From: Pelomonas cellulosilytica
GTDB lineage: Bacteria > Pseudomonadota > Gammaproteobacteria > Burkholderiales > Burkholderiaceae_C
Reading direction: 5' to 3'
Length of the DNA stretch: 64,000 nucleotides
Assembly: GCF_021353265.1 (NCBI RefSeq)
Contig: NZ_JAJTWU010000004.1
Location: forward strand, 124,001-188,000
Position 1 is the first letter of the stretch; each line of letters starts with the position of its first letter. Position numbers and translations under genes: made by a program. The notes beneath the pieces are model-generated. The model was not told where the DNA came from and searched no databases. It worked only from the letters and a program-made list of their open reading frames with translations. Positions 18,675 to 26,877 of the stretch are shown here, piece after piece.

Positions 18675-18974
18675 ATGACCCGCTCCGACCTCGTTGCCGT
18701 CCTCGCTGAACGATTTGGCCAACTGACCCAGCGCGACACCGAGTTCGCCGTCAAGACCATCCTCGACGCGATGAGCGATGCACTCGCGCGCGGTCACCGC
18801 ATCGAGATCCGCGGCTTCGGCAGCTTCTCCATCAGCCGCCGCCCACCACGCGTGGGCCGCAACCCGCGCAGCGGCGAGCAGGTCATGATTCCCGAGAAGC
18901 TGGCGCCTCATTTCAAGCCCGGCAAGGCGCTGCGCGAAGCCGTCGACAAGCATCTTCCTGTGACGGACGACTGA
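18675..18974 (+). CDS. ihfB: Integration host factor subunit beta
   Basis: This 99-residue DNA-bending protein forms a heterodimer with IhfA. It has the HU/IHF fold with [13 protein letters not shown], the core [11 protein letters not shown] and the DNA-intercalating arm [16 protein letters not shown], where the conserved Pro lies. No clear ribosome site precedes the ATG at 18675. The position behind rpsA is conserved across proteobacteria. The beta rather than alpha identity follows from this context and the start MTRSDLV. Confidence 0.94.
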   Translation: MTRSDLVAVLAERFGQLTQRDTEFAVKTILDAMSDALARGHRIEIRGFGSFSISRRPPRVGRNPRSGEQVMIPEKLAPHFKPGKALREAVDKHLPVTDD

Positions 18975-19000
18975 CCCGGCCTGCGTCAGAATCCTGGGCC

Positions 19001-19300
19001 ATGCGCACTCTCGTCTGGCTCCTGCGAGCCCTGCTCTTCTTCACGCTGTTCGCCTTCGCGCTGAACAACAGTCACGAGGCATCCGTGCGCTGGTTCTTCG
19101 GCCACGAATGGCGCGCGCCCCAGGTCATCATCGTGCTCGTCGCCTTTGGCCTGGGCGCTGCGTTCGGCGTGCTGGCCATGGTGCCGGCCTGGTGGCGCCA
19201 CCGCCGCGCCGCCCAACGCATCGAGACGCCGGTCGCCCCCGCCCCTTCCGCGCCCGACGCGCCCACCACGCCCTACGCCGCCCACCAAGATGGAGTTTGA
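19001..19300 (+). CDS. lapA: LapA-domain membrane protein
   Basis: This 99-residue protein has two transmembrane helices (about 4-24 and 42-64) joined by the LapA-type loop NNSHEASVRWFFG. A short Pro/Ala-rich cytosolic tail follows. LapA is the partner of LapB in lipopolysaccharide assembly and LpxC control. It overlaps lapB by 11 bases, so translation is coupled. Confidence 0.9.
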   Translation: MRTLVWLLRALLFFTLFAFALNNSHEASVRWFFGHEWRAPQVIIVLVAFGLGAAFGVLAMVPAWWRHRRAAQRIETPVAPAPSAPDAPTTPYAAHQDGV

Positions 19301-20432
19301 TCCGCGCTGGCTGCTCTTCGTCCTGCCCATCGTCTTCATCCTTGGCTGGCTGGCCTCCAAGCTCGATTCGCGGCAGTGGAAGCTCGAGCAGCGGGAATCC
19401 CCGAAGGCCTACTTCAAGGGACTGAACCTGCTGCTCAACGAGCAACAGGACAAGGCCATCGACGCCTTCATCGAGGCCGTCCAGAACGACCCTGACACGT
19501 CCGAACTGCACTTCGCGCTCGGCAGCCTGTTCCGCCGCCGCGGCGAGACCGAGCGCGCCGTGCGCGTGCACGAGCACCTGCTGCGCCGCGGCGATTTGCC
19601 GAAGGCGGATCGCGACCGCGCCCAGCACGAGCTGGCCCAGGACTTCTTCAAGGCCGGCCTGTTCGATCGTGCCGAAGCGGCATACGCGGAACTCCGCGGA
19701 ACGGCGTTCGAGCGCGAAGCCCGCCTGGCGCTGCTGTCGCTGTATGAGCGCTCGCGCGACTGGGCCAAGGCGGCCGAAGTGGCGGCCGAGCTGGAGTCCG
19801 CCGGCACCGGCTCGTTCTCCAACCGCATCGCCCACTACCTGTGCGAGCAGGCGCTGGTGGCGCAGTCGCAAGGTCATGCGGACCTCGTGCCTGCATTGCT
19901 TGAGCAAGCCATGCGCCGCGCACCCGAGGCCGCCCGCGCCTACGTGCTGCAAGGGCAGTTCGCGCTGAAGGCGGGTCAGCACGAGGCGGCGATGGCGGCT
20001 TTCGTGAAGCTGCTGTCGGCCAACCCACCGGCCTTCAACCTCGTTGCGGGCGACTGCGCCGCTGCGGCCAAGGCCCTGGGCCAGCCTGAGCGTGCCGTCG
20101 CGCTGCTGACCGAGCAATACCAGCGTGCGCCCAGCATGCACCTGTTGCGCGCGCTGGCCACGCTGCAGCCGGAGCCCCAGCGAGCACGCCTGGCGGCCCA
20201 TCTGCGCGAACAGCCCGCGCTGTCAGCAGCCACCGAGCTGCTCAAGCTCAACGCTGCGGCCCTGCCCGCCGACGAGGCCGGCCCCATGTTGCAGACGCTG
20301 GAGAAAGCCACCAAGCCGCTGCTGCGCTACCGCTGCGCCGCGTGCGGCTTCGAGGCCGCGCACTACTTCTGGCAATGCCCCGGGTGCCTGAACTGGGATA
20401 CCTACCCTCCGCGCCACGTGGAAGAGCTCTGA
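19290..20432 (+). CDS. lapB: LPS assembly protein LapB
   Basis: This 380-residue protein has an N-terminal membrane anchor (WLLFVLPIVFILGWLASKL), a row of TPR helices (about 50-330) and a C-terminal rubredoxin-like zinc knuckle. The knuckle has CAACGF near 349 and CPGC near 364. In E. coli LapB (YciM) brings FtsH to LpxC and so limits lipid A synthesis. The ATG at 19290 lies within the end of lapA. Longer in-frame starts inside lapA would bury the membrane anchor. Heptose genes follow, which fits a role in LPS. Confidence 0.94.
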   Translation: MEFDPRWLLFVLPIVFILGWLASKLDSRQWKLEQRESPKAYFKGLNLLLNEQQDKAIDAFIEAVQNDPDTSELHFALGSLFRRRGETERAVRVHEHLLRRGDLPKADRDRAQHELAQDFFKAGLFDRAEAAYAELRGTAFEREARLALLSLYERSRDWAKAAEVAAELESAGTGSFSNRIAHYLCEQALVAQSQGHADLVPALLEQAMRRAPEAARAYVLQGQFALKAGQHEAAMAAFVKLLSANPPAFNLVAGDCAAAAKALGQPERAVALLTEQYQRAPSMHLLRALATLQPEPQRARLAAHLREQPALSAATELLKLNAAALPADEAGPMLQTLEKATKPLLRYRCAACGFEAAHYFWQCPGCLNWDTYPPRHVEEL

Positions 20433-20434
20433 CC

Positions 20435-21166
20435 GTGCGCACGATCGTTTGCATGAAATGGGGCACCAAGTACGGCCCCGAGTACGTCAATAGGCTCTAT
20501 GCGATGGTGCGCCGGCATCTGAAGGGCGAGTTCCAGTTCGTCTGCCTGACCGACCGCACCGAAGGCATCCGCGCCGAGGTGCGCTGCTTTCCCATCCCCG
20601 AGTTGACGCTGCCCAACGGCGAGCCCGAACGCGGCTGGAAGAAGCTGACGACCTTCAGCCCCGCCCTCGTCAACGACTACGGCCTCCGCGGCACCGCCCT
20701 GTTCCTGGATCTGGATGTCGTCATCGTCGGTGACATCACGCCTTTCTTCGAGACGCCGGGCGACTTCCTCATCATCCACGACTGGAAACGCCCCTGGCGC
20801 ATCACCGGCAACTCGTCGGTCTACCGCTGGGAGCTGGGCGAGCACCAGGACGTATTGACCGAGTTCGTCGCCGACCAGGCCAAGGCCAAGGCCGAGTTCC
20901 GCAACGAGCAGGCCTTCCTGTCAGCGGTGCTGCACCGCCAGGGCAAGCTGAAATACTGGGACGCCGCCTGGTGCGCCAGCTACAAGTACCACTGCATCCC
21001 GACCTGGCCCAGCAGCTACTGGCGCGACCCGTTCATGCCGGACGGCGCACGCATCCTGATCTTCCACGGCGTCATGAACCCGCCCGACGCGCTGGCCGGC
21101 CGCAGCAACGGCAACTGGCGGCATGCGCGACCGGCACGCTGGATCGCCGATCACTGGACCGAGTGA
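20435..21166 (+). CDS. Putative glycosyltransferase, paralogue 1
   Basis: This 243-residue protein begins MRTIVCMKWGTKYGPEYVN (GTG start at 20435, two bases after the lapB stop). It has a DxD-type metal/sugar-nucleotide motif in FLDLDVVIVGD near residue 92, plus NEQAFLSAVL and a conserved Trp-rich C-terminal half. The shape is that of a GT-A fold transferase related to the GT8-like group. The next gene is a clear paralogue. The position between lapB and gmhA suggests a role in LPS or another surface glycan. Donor and acceptor are unknown. Confidence 0.65.
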   Translation: MRTIVCMKWGTKYGPEYVNRLYAMVRRHLKGEFQFVCLTDRTEGIRAEVRCFPIPELTLPNGEPERGWKKLTTFSPALVNDYGLRGTALFLDLDVVIVGDITPFFETPGDFLIIHDWKRPWRITGNSSVYRWELGEHQDVLTEFVADQAKAKAEFRNEQAFLSAVLHRQGKLKYWDAAWCASYKYHCIPTWPSSYWRDPFMPDGARILIFHGVMNPPDALAGRSNGNWRHARPARWIADHWTE

Positions 21167-21345
21167 CGCTGCCAAGATAGCCGCCACCTGAGCCGGCCTG
21201 CGCTGCCGGCTTACCACAAAGAGCCGCCCGCATGCTCGCGGAACTTCAGCGGTGTGCCTGCTTTGCGTGACTTCACACACGCGACATCCTCAACAACCTG
21301 TCTGTTTCATAAATTCAACCCTTCAGAAAGCTGACTGGAGGGTGT

Positions 21346-22152
21346 GTGAAGCAGATGATCTGCGTGAAATGGGGAAAGGGCTATGGTTCGGAATATGCGA
21401 ACCGGCTCTACGGCATGGCTCGGCGTAACACCACCGGCCCGTTACGCTTCGTCTGCCTGACGGACGACCCCACCGGTCTGCGACCCGAGATTGACGCCTT
21501 CCCGTTGCCGGAGCTGGGCTGCGAGCACCCTCAGCGGACCGCGGGGAAATGGCGCAAGCAGGTGCTATGGGGGGCGGACATTCCCGCGCTGACGGGCCTG
21601 CAAGGGCCGGTGTTGTTCGTCGACCTGGACACGGTCATCGTGGCCAACATCGACGAGTACTTCACCCATGGCGACCCGGACCGCGTCTACCTCGCACGCA
21701 ACTGGTCCAAGCCGCTGCACAGACTGGGCCAAACCTCAGTCTTTCGCTACCCGGTGGGCCGCTATCCGGAGGTGCTGGAAAAGTTCCGTGCGGACCCGCA
21801 AGGCGTGGCCGACCGTGAGCGGTACGAGCAACACCACGTGACGCACTCCGTGCCGGGCGGCATCGACTTCTGGCCGGAGGACTGGACCCGGCACTTCCGT
21901 TTCCACTGCATGCCGACGTTTCCGCTGGGCTACTTCGTGCCCGGCAGGCTGCCGGCCAAGGCCAAGATGGTCACCTTCGCCGGTGGCCCGAATCCCGGCG
22001 ACATTCAGCTGGGTCGCTGGCTGCCCCACCAACGGAAGTTCCCGACGCGCTGGGAACACCTGCGAGCCACGCTGGGCGCAGCTCAGCCCCTGCGCCACCT
22101 GCGTCACTATGTGCTCCCGGTCGACTGGATCGAGCAGCACTGGCGCGAGTAG
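21346..22152 (+). CDS. Putative glycosyltransferase, paralogue 2
   Basis: This 268-residue protein begins MKQMICVKWGKGYGSEYAN (GTG at 21346), aligning with the start of the preceding gene. It shares RLYGMARR, FVCLTDDPTG and the DxD motif FVDLDTVIVANI near residue 92. GGAGGG lies immediately upstream. The two genes are separated by 179 bases holding a 7-bp hairpin (AGCCGGC/GCCGGCT) but no gene. Tandem duplication followed by divergence is likely, perhaps giving two sequential sugar transfers. Specificity cannot be read. Confidence 0.65.
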   Translation: MKQMICVKWGKGYGSEYANRLYGMARRNTTGPLRFVCLTDDPTGLRPEIDAFPLPELGCEHPQRTAGKWRKQVLWGADIPALTGLQGPVLFVDLDTVIVANIDEYFTHGDPDRVYLARNWSKPLHRLGQTSVFRYPVGRYPEVLEKFRADPQGVADRERYEQHHVTHSVPGGIDFWPEDWTRHFRFHCMPTFPLGYFVPGRLPAKAKMVTFAGGPNPGDIQLGRWLPHQRKFPTRWEHLRATLGAAQPLRHLRHYVLPVDWIEQHWRE

Positions 22153-22191
22153 CACCGCCGCCCGGAAGGCACCCGGCTCGCCGGCGTCGAC

Positions 22192-22214
22192 GCGGCAGCT
22201 TTTTATACTGCCGC
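22192..22214 (+). other. Hairpin with T-rich loop before gmhA
   Basis: GCGGCAG (22192-22198) pairs perfectly with CTGCCGC (22208-22214) around CTTTTTATA. The 257-base gap between the second glycosyltransferase gene and gmhA otherwise shows no gene I can support. In-frame extensions of gmhA through it look non-coding. Confidence 0.45.
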
Positions 22215-22409
22215 GATGACATGCCTCTCGACCGATACCGCGCGTGCGCGCTGGCGCCACCCGGTACGGCACATCGTTGCCCGTCTGCCCGCCGACAGCT
22301 GCATCCCGGGCGTGTTCAGCCCTGCCCACCCGTCCCGCAAGCCCCGCCAGCTGGGAGCCGCATCAAGTTCTGCGCTCCCGCGTTCTCCAGCCGTTTGCCG
22401 GAGCCCGGA

Positions 22410-22982
22410 ATGAGTTCCTTGTTCCTGCGCAATCTCGACGAACACCAGCAGCTGATGACCCGGCTGCACACGCTGGAGCCTCTCGTGCTCGCGGCCGGCC
22501 ATCGCCTGGCCACCGTGCTGAGCGGCGGCGGCAAGATCATGTTCTGCGGCAACGGTGGCTCGGCGGCCGACAGCCAGCACCTGGCCTCCGAGCTGACCGG
22601 CCGCTTTATCAAGGACCGCCGTCCGCTGGCCGGCCTCGCACTGACGACCGACAGCTCGGCGTTGACCTGCATCGGCAACGACTACAGCTTCGACGACGTC
22701 TTCGTGCGCCAGGTGCAAGGCCTGGGCCGCGCCGGCGACGCGCTGATCGGCATCTCGACGTCGGGGAACTCCGGCAACGTGTTGAAGGCCGTCGAGGCCG
22801 CCAAGGCGATGGGCATCTTCACACTGGGCCTGCTCGGCCGCGACGGCGGCAAGCTGGGCGCGCTGTGCGATGCCAGCATCGTCGTGCCGCACGCCGTCAC
22901 GGCGCGCATCCAGGAAGCGCACCTGCTGATTGGCCACACACTCTGCGGGCTGATCGAGGCCGAGATGGGCCTGGGCCAATGA
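22410..22982 (+). CDS. gmhA: Sedoheptulose-7-phosphate isomerase
   Basis: This 190-residue SIS-domain enzyme carries out the first step of ADP-heptose synthesis. FCGNGGSAADSQHLASEL, the substrate loop ISTSGNSGNVLKA and the C-terminal RIQEAHLLIGH with its zinc/catalytic residues are all present. The ATG at 22410 gives the usual family length. Upstream in-frame starts would add about 60 residues with no similarity. rfaE1, rfaE2 and gmhB follow, so all enzymes up to ADP-D-glycero-heptose are encoded together. Confidence 0.94.
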   Translation: MSSLFLRNLDEHQQLMTRLHTLEPLVLAAGHRLATVLSGGGKIMFCGNGGSAADSQHLASELTGRFIKDRRPLAGLALTTDSSALTCIGNDYSFDDVFVRQVQGLGRAGDALIGISTSGNSGNVLKAVEAAKAMGIFTLGLLGRDGGKLGALCDASIVVPHAVTARIQEAHLLIGHTLCGLIEAEMGLGQ

Positions 22983-23054
22983 GCACCGCGCCGGCCGCCC
23001 CAAGCAAGCTCGCTCCCCCTTGGGGGGACACGCCGCAGGCCGAAGGAGGCACCA
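22983..23054 (+). repeat. GC-rich intergenic repeat of Burkholderiales type
   Basis: The gap holds GGCCGCCCCAAGCAAGCTCG, then CTCCCCCTTGGGGGGAC and GCAGGCCGAAGGAGG. The phrase 'GCCCCAAG...CTCCCCCTTGGGGGG' is a recurrent intergenic repeat in this group. Similar sequences lie at 55916-55966 and inside the M3 peptidase gene at 58631-58713. It ends with the ribosome site of rfaE1. Confidence 0.6.
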
Positions 23055-23990
23055 ATGACCGCGCTGCCTAGCAAGGAACAGCTCGCAGCGCGCCGCGTGC
23101 TCGTCGTCGGCGATGTAATGCTCGACCGCTACTGGCACGGCGCCGTCGAGCGCATCTCGCCAGAAGCGCCGGTGCCGGTCGTGCGCGTGGAGCGCGAAGA
23201 GCTGCGCCTGGGCGGTGCGGCCAACGTAGCGCTGAACGTGCGCTCGCTGGGCATGCAGGCCACGCTGCTGACCGTCGTGGGCCAGGACGAGCCCGCCCAG
23301 CAGCTGCGTCGCCTGCTGCACGAGCGCGACATCGAGACGGTGCTGCGAGACGACAAGCAACTGCGCACCATCGTCAAGCTGCGCGTCATCGGCCGCGCCC
23401 AGCAGCTCATCCGCATCGACTTCGAGAACGAGCCCGACCACGAGGCCCTCGGCGAGATGCTGGATGACTTCGCCGCGCAGCTGGCGCGGCACGACGTCGT
23501 GCTGTTTTCCGACTATGGCAAAGGCGGCCTCACGCACATCCCGCGCATGATCGAGCTGGCCCGCGCGGCCGGCAAGCCGGTACTGATCGACCCCAAGGGC
23601 AGCGACTACCGTCGCTATGCCGGCGCCACCGTCATCACACCCAACCGCGGTGAGTTGGCGCAGGTGACCGGCCCATGGAAGGGCGAGCAGGACCTTTTGG
23701 CCAAGGTCGACCGGTTGCGCGCCGACATCGGCGTTGGCGCCGTACTGCTGACCCGCTCCGAAGAGGGCATGACGCTGTTCGACGCCACCGGCGTCACGCA
23801 CGAGCCGGCGCGTGCCCGCGAGGTCTTTGATGTGACCGGTGCCGGCGACACCGTCATCGCCACGCTGGCCGCGCTGCTGGCCACGGGCGTGGCGCTGCCT
23901 GACGCGATGCGGCTGGCCAATAAGGCCGGTGGCATCGTCGTCGGCAAGTTCGGTACTGCGACGGTCAGTTACGAGGAACTCTCCGCATGA
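23055..23990 (+). CDS. rfaE1: D-glycero-beta-D-manno-heptose-7-phosphate kinase
   Basis: This 311-residue PfkB-family sugar kinase adds the 1-phosphate to heptose-7-phosphate. VVGDVMLDRYWHGAVERISP near residue 17, the LGGAANVALNV motif and the catalytic DVTGAGDTVIATLA (anion hole and Asp) are present. In E. coli this activity is fused to the nucleotidyltransferase as HldE. Here it is a separate protein. Its stop overlaps the rfaE2 start (ATGA). Confidence 0.95.
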   Translation: MTALPSKEQLAARRVLVVGDVMLDRYWHGAVERISPEAPVPVVRVEREELRLGGAANVALNVRSLGMQATLLTVVGQDEPAQQLRRLLHERDIETVLRDDKQLRTIVKLRVIGRAQQLIRIDFENEPDHEALGEMLDDFAAQLARHDVVLFSDYGKGGLTHIPRMIELARAAGKPVLIDPKGSDYRRYAGATVITPNRGELAQVTGPWKGEQDLLAKVDRLRADIGVGAVLLTRSEEGMTLFDATGVTHEPARAREVFDVTGAGDTVIATLAALLATGVALPDAMRLANKAGGIVVGKFGTATVSYEELSA

Positions 23991-24481
23991 GTGCGTTGGA
24001 AGACAAGCTCATCGACGCTGCCGCCATGGACGACGCGACGCTGACCGCCAGGCTCGCCGGGCTCGCAAAGCCGATGGTGTTCACGAACGGCGTGTTCGAT
24101 GTGCTGCACCGCGGCCATGTCGCCTACCTGCACGAAGCCCGCGCGCAAGGCTCCAGCCTCGTCGTCGCCGTTAACACGGACGCCTCAGCGCGCATGCTCG
24201 GCAAGGGGCCGGACCGGCCCCTGAACCGCGACGTCGACCGTGCGCTCGTGCTGGCCGGCCTGGCGTCCGTTGATGCCGTGCTGTTCTTCGACGAACGCAC
24301 GCCCTGCGAGCTGCTGAAGCGGGTGAAGCCGCAGCGCTACGTGAAGGGCGGCGACTACGACATGGAACAGCTGGAAGAGACACGCCTCGTGCGCTCGTGG
24401 GGCGGCGACGCGCTGGCCATCCCCTTCGTCGACGGCTACTCGACGACGGCGCTCGTCAACCGCATCCGCAGGCAGAGCTGA
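23987..24481 (+). CDS. rfaE2: Heptose-1-phosphate adenylyltransferase
   Basis: This 164-residue nucleotidyltransferase makes ADP-heptose from heptose-1-phosphate and ATP. The signature VFTNGVFDVLHRGHVAYL contains the HxGH motif. ATP-site motif YSTTALVNRIR is at the C-terminus. It is the separate form of the C-terminal domain of HldE. It overlaps rfaE1 by four bases and gmhB by one base (TGATG). Confidence 0.95.
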   Translation: MSALEDKLIDAAAMDDATLTARLAGLAKPMVFTNGVFDVLHRGHVAYLHEARAQGSSLVVAVNTDASARMLGKGPDRPLNRDVDRALVLAGLASVDAVLFFDERTPCELLKRVKPQRYVKGGDYDMEQLEETRLVRSWGGDALAIPFVDGYSTTALVNRIRRQS

Positions 24482-25026
24482 TGCGCCCGGCTGCCTTTCT
24501 CGACCGCGACGGCGTCATCAACATCGACCACGGCTACCTGCACCGCTGGGAGGACTTCGAGTTCGTGCCCGGCGCCATCAGCGCGCTGCGCCGCCTGCAG
24601 GCAGCCGGCTACGCCCTCGTCATCGTGACCAACCAGTCCGGCGTCGCCCGTGGCTACTACGACGAGGCGACTCTGCAATCGCTGCACGACGCGCTGCGGG
24701 CTCACCTCGTCGAGCAGGGCGTCAGGCTGGATGCCATCGAGCACTGCCCTCACCTGCCCGATGGTGCCGTGGCCCGCTACGCCATTGACTGCGACTGCCG
24801 CAAGCCCGCGCCGGGCATGATCCTGCGCAGCGCGCAGGCGCTGGGCATCGACCTGGGTCGCTCCCTGATGTTCGGCGACAAGCCCTCGGACGTCGAAGCC
24901 GGCCGGCGCGCCGGTGTCGGCCGTACCGTTCTGGTCGCCACGGACGCAAACCCCGCCGTCGCAAAAGGCGAGCACCCCGAATTCACCAGCCTTGCCGACG
25001 CAGTCGACGCGCTCCTCAATGACTGA
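24481..25026 (+). CDS. gmhB: D-glycero-heptose-1,7-bisphosphate 7-phosphatase
   Basis: This 181-residue HAD phosphatase removes the 7-phosphate before adenylylation. Catalytic motif FLDRDGVINIDHGYLH lies at residues 6-21, and motif II is VIVTNQSGVARGYY. The zinc site comes from the Cys/His set in HCPHLPDG and DCDCRKPAPGM, and motif IV is FGDKPSDVEAG. The ATG at 24481 overlaps the rfaE2 stop. The stop overlaps the next gene by 8 bases, continuing one translationally coupled run. Confidence 0.93.
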   Translation: MRPAAFLDRDGVINIDHGYLHRWEDFEFVPGAISALRRLQAAGYALVIVTNQSGVARGYYDEATLQSLHDALRAHLVEQGVRLDAIEHCPHLPDGAVARYAIDCDCRKPAPGMILRSAQALGIDLGRSLMFGDKPSDVEAGRRAGVGRTVLVATDANPAVAKGEHPEFTSLADAVDALLND

Positions 25027-25837
25027 GCCCCTCATTGCCGACTTGCGAGGCCGCGTCGCCCTCGTCTGCCTGGAGACACGCCACCTCGGGCTGGCGTTGA
25101 ACGCCATCCGCCGCTGCACCGAGCGCTTCCACTTCGACGAGATCCTGCTGTTCACCGACCAAGACTGGGCTGTGGACGGCGTGACGACCGTGCGCTGCGA
25201 GCCCATCCGCTCGGCGGAGGAATATTCGAAGTTCATGCTGGGCGACTTCCACCAGCACATTCGCGCACCGCACTTCCTCGTCGTGCAGTGGGACGGCTTT
25301 GTCATCCACCCTGACAAGTGGCGGGATGACTTTCTGGCTTGGGACTACATCGGCGCGCCTTGGCCGCATCGAAACTACGCAGTCGGTAACGGAGGGTTCT
25401 CGTTGCGCTCGCGCAGGCTTCATGAGACGGTCTCGACGCTGCCTCAGCCGGAGTGCCATCCGGAGGACTCCTTCATCTGCCTGTGGAAACGGCCTCAGCT
25501 GGAGGCCCTCGGCATGCGCTTTGCGCCGCTGGAGGTGGCGCGGGAGTTCTCCGCCGAGACGGAAGGCTATGAAGCCCGGCCGTTCGGCTTTCATCGCTTC
25601 GGCAACTTCAACGAAGCGTATGACGAGGCGGGTCTGCTGGCCTTCCTGCGCGACGCGCCGGACGACATCCTGCGATCGACCGAAGGCCGCGTGCTGCTGA
25701 AGAAGTCGCTGCTGCTGGGACGCCGCGCCGTGGTGCGGGAGCTGGTGTCACGGCGCCTTCGAGGGCCGCTGCGCATGCGCATCGACACCGGATGGATCGC
25801 GTTGCGCTACGGGTTGCGGCGCGTCATCTCGCGCTGA
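25019..25837 (+). CDS. DUF5672-family protein, probable glycosyltransferase
   Basis: This 272-residue protein has the DUF5672 pattern VVQWDGFVIHPDKWRDDFL, WDYIGAPWPHRNY and VGNGGFSLRSRRL, with ECHPEDSFIC later. Members occur in glycan-synthesis clusters and are thought to be GT-A-like transferases, but no activity is established. It overlaps the gmhB end and is last in the plus-strand heptose run. Its last 31 bases overlap the convergent GT9 gene on the other strand. Confidence 0.75.
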   Translation: MTEPLIADLRGRVALVCLETRHLGLALNAIRRCTERFHFDEILLFTDQDWAVDGVTTVRCEPIRSAEEYSKFMLGDFHQHIRAPHFLVVQWDGFVIHPDKWRDDFLAWDYIGAPWPHRNYAVGNGGFSLRSRRLHETVSTLPQPECHPEDSFICLWKRPQLEALGMRFAPLEVAREFSAETEGYEARPFGFHRFGNFNEAYDEAGLLAFLRDAPDDILRSTEGRVLLKKSLLLGRRAVVRELVSRRLRGPLRMRIDTGWIALRYGLRRVISR

Positions 25838-26877
25838 TCCAGCACGGCCAGCACTCGCGCCTCCACTTCAGCAGCACTGATGTCCGCCAGCCGCGGCGCC
25901 TGCAGCAGGTGGACATGTTCAGGGTCGTGCTCCAGCGGTGGTCGCGGGCCCAGCACGACGACCGCATCCGTGCCGACACCGGCCGCGAACTGCACAGCGC
26001 CCGTGTCGTTGCCGATGCATGACCGCACCAGCGACAGCGCCGCCACGCTTTCGGCCACAGTGCAATCGGTCATCGCCGCGACGAGGCCGCGCAGGGCCGG
26101 CTCGACACGCGCCTGAATGTCCTTTGCGAGTTGGCTTTCTGCCGGCCCGCCCACCAGCAGCACGCCATGGCCGCGCGAGGCCAACCGGTTGGCCAGCTCG
26201 ACGAAGTTGCTCTCGCCCCACTGTTTGTACGACTCCGATGCGCCAATGGCCAGCGCGTGCAACGGCTGCTGCATCGGCGCCAGCCGTTCACGCATGCGTT
26301 CCAGCGCATCGGGACGCACGCTGATGCGCGGCACGATGGGTGCGCTGCAAAAACCTTGGGCGATGGAGAAGGCCGTCGCATCCTTGTAGCCGGCCACGGC
26401 AGGGCCGCGGTAGCGGCTGATCCACGGTGACTTCGTCAGCAGTTGCCGCTGCAGCCAGGTGTCGCCAAAGCCGAGGATGGTGCGGATCCCGGCACGCCAG
26501 CACGCGATGATGGCCCGGCCCGGGTGGTCGGAGAACAGCACCATGCGGTCGAAGCGCCGCGGCGCCAGCTCGGCGCCGAAGCGCAGCGGTCCCAGCAGGC
26601 CGCTATGGCGCCCCTTGCGCCGCTCGCTGCGGCGCGGGCGGCGGTCGAAGTCGATCACCTCTTTCACCCAGGGCTCGTGGCCGACCAGCTCGCGCGCCAT
26701 CGTCGTCGGCGCCACGATGAGGCTGACCTGCCCCCCCTGGCTCTGCTCCGCGACGCAGCGGAAGTACTGCGCGTGCCACACGAGGTCGCCCATGCCGTTG
26801 AGCTGCAGTTGAACCGCCGTACGTGGGCGGGTGTCGACCACCCCGTTACCCACCGGAAAGGCCGAAGGATGATTCAT
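25807..26877 (-). CDS. Glycosyltransferase family 9 (heptosyltransferase-like)
   Basis: This 356-residue GT-B enzyme has an N-terminal domain start VQLQLNGMGDLVWHAQYF (GMGD loop). The C-terminal donor-site motifs are GASESYKQWGESNFVELA, LLVGGPAE and CIGNDTGAVQFAAGVG. GT9 members transfer ADP-heptose to the LPS core. Neighbouring ADP-heptose genes support that donor. It follows the GT4 gene with an ATGA overlap. Which core heptose it adds is not readable. Confidence 0.88.
   Translation of the reverse strand: MNHPSAFPVGNGVVDTRPRTAVQLQLNGMGDLVWHAQYFRCVAEQSQGGQVSLIVAPTTMARELVGHEPWVKEVIDFDRRPRRSERRKGRHSGLLGPLRFGAELAPRRFDRMVLFSDHPGRAIIACWRAGIRTILGFGDTWLQRQLLTKSPWISRYRGPAVAGYKDATAFSIAQGFCSAPIVPRISVRPDALERMRERLAPMQQPLHALAIGASESYKQWGESNFVELANRLASRGHGVLLVGGPAESQLAKDIQARVEPALRGLVAAMTDCTVAESVAALSLVRSCIGNDTGAVQFAAGVGTDAVVVLGPRPPLEHDPEHVHLLQAPRLADISAAEVEARVLAVLDQREMTRRNP

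Noticed and set aside
19146-19289. Extension of lapB upstream into lapA
   Set aside because: The extension is the Arg/Pro-rich shadow of lapA and would bury the membrane anchor.
22221-22409. Extension of gmhA to an upstream start
   Set aside because: It adds about 60 residues unlike any GmhA, and the ATG at 22410 gives the normal length.
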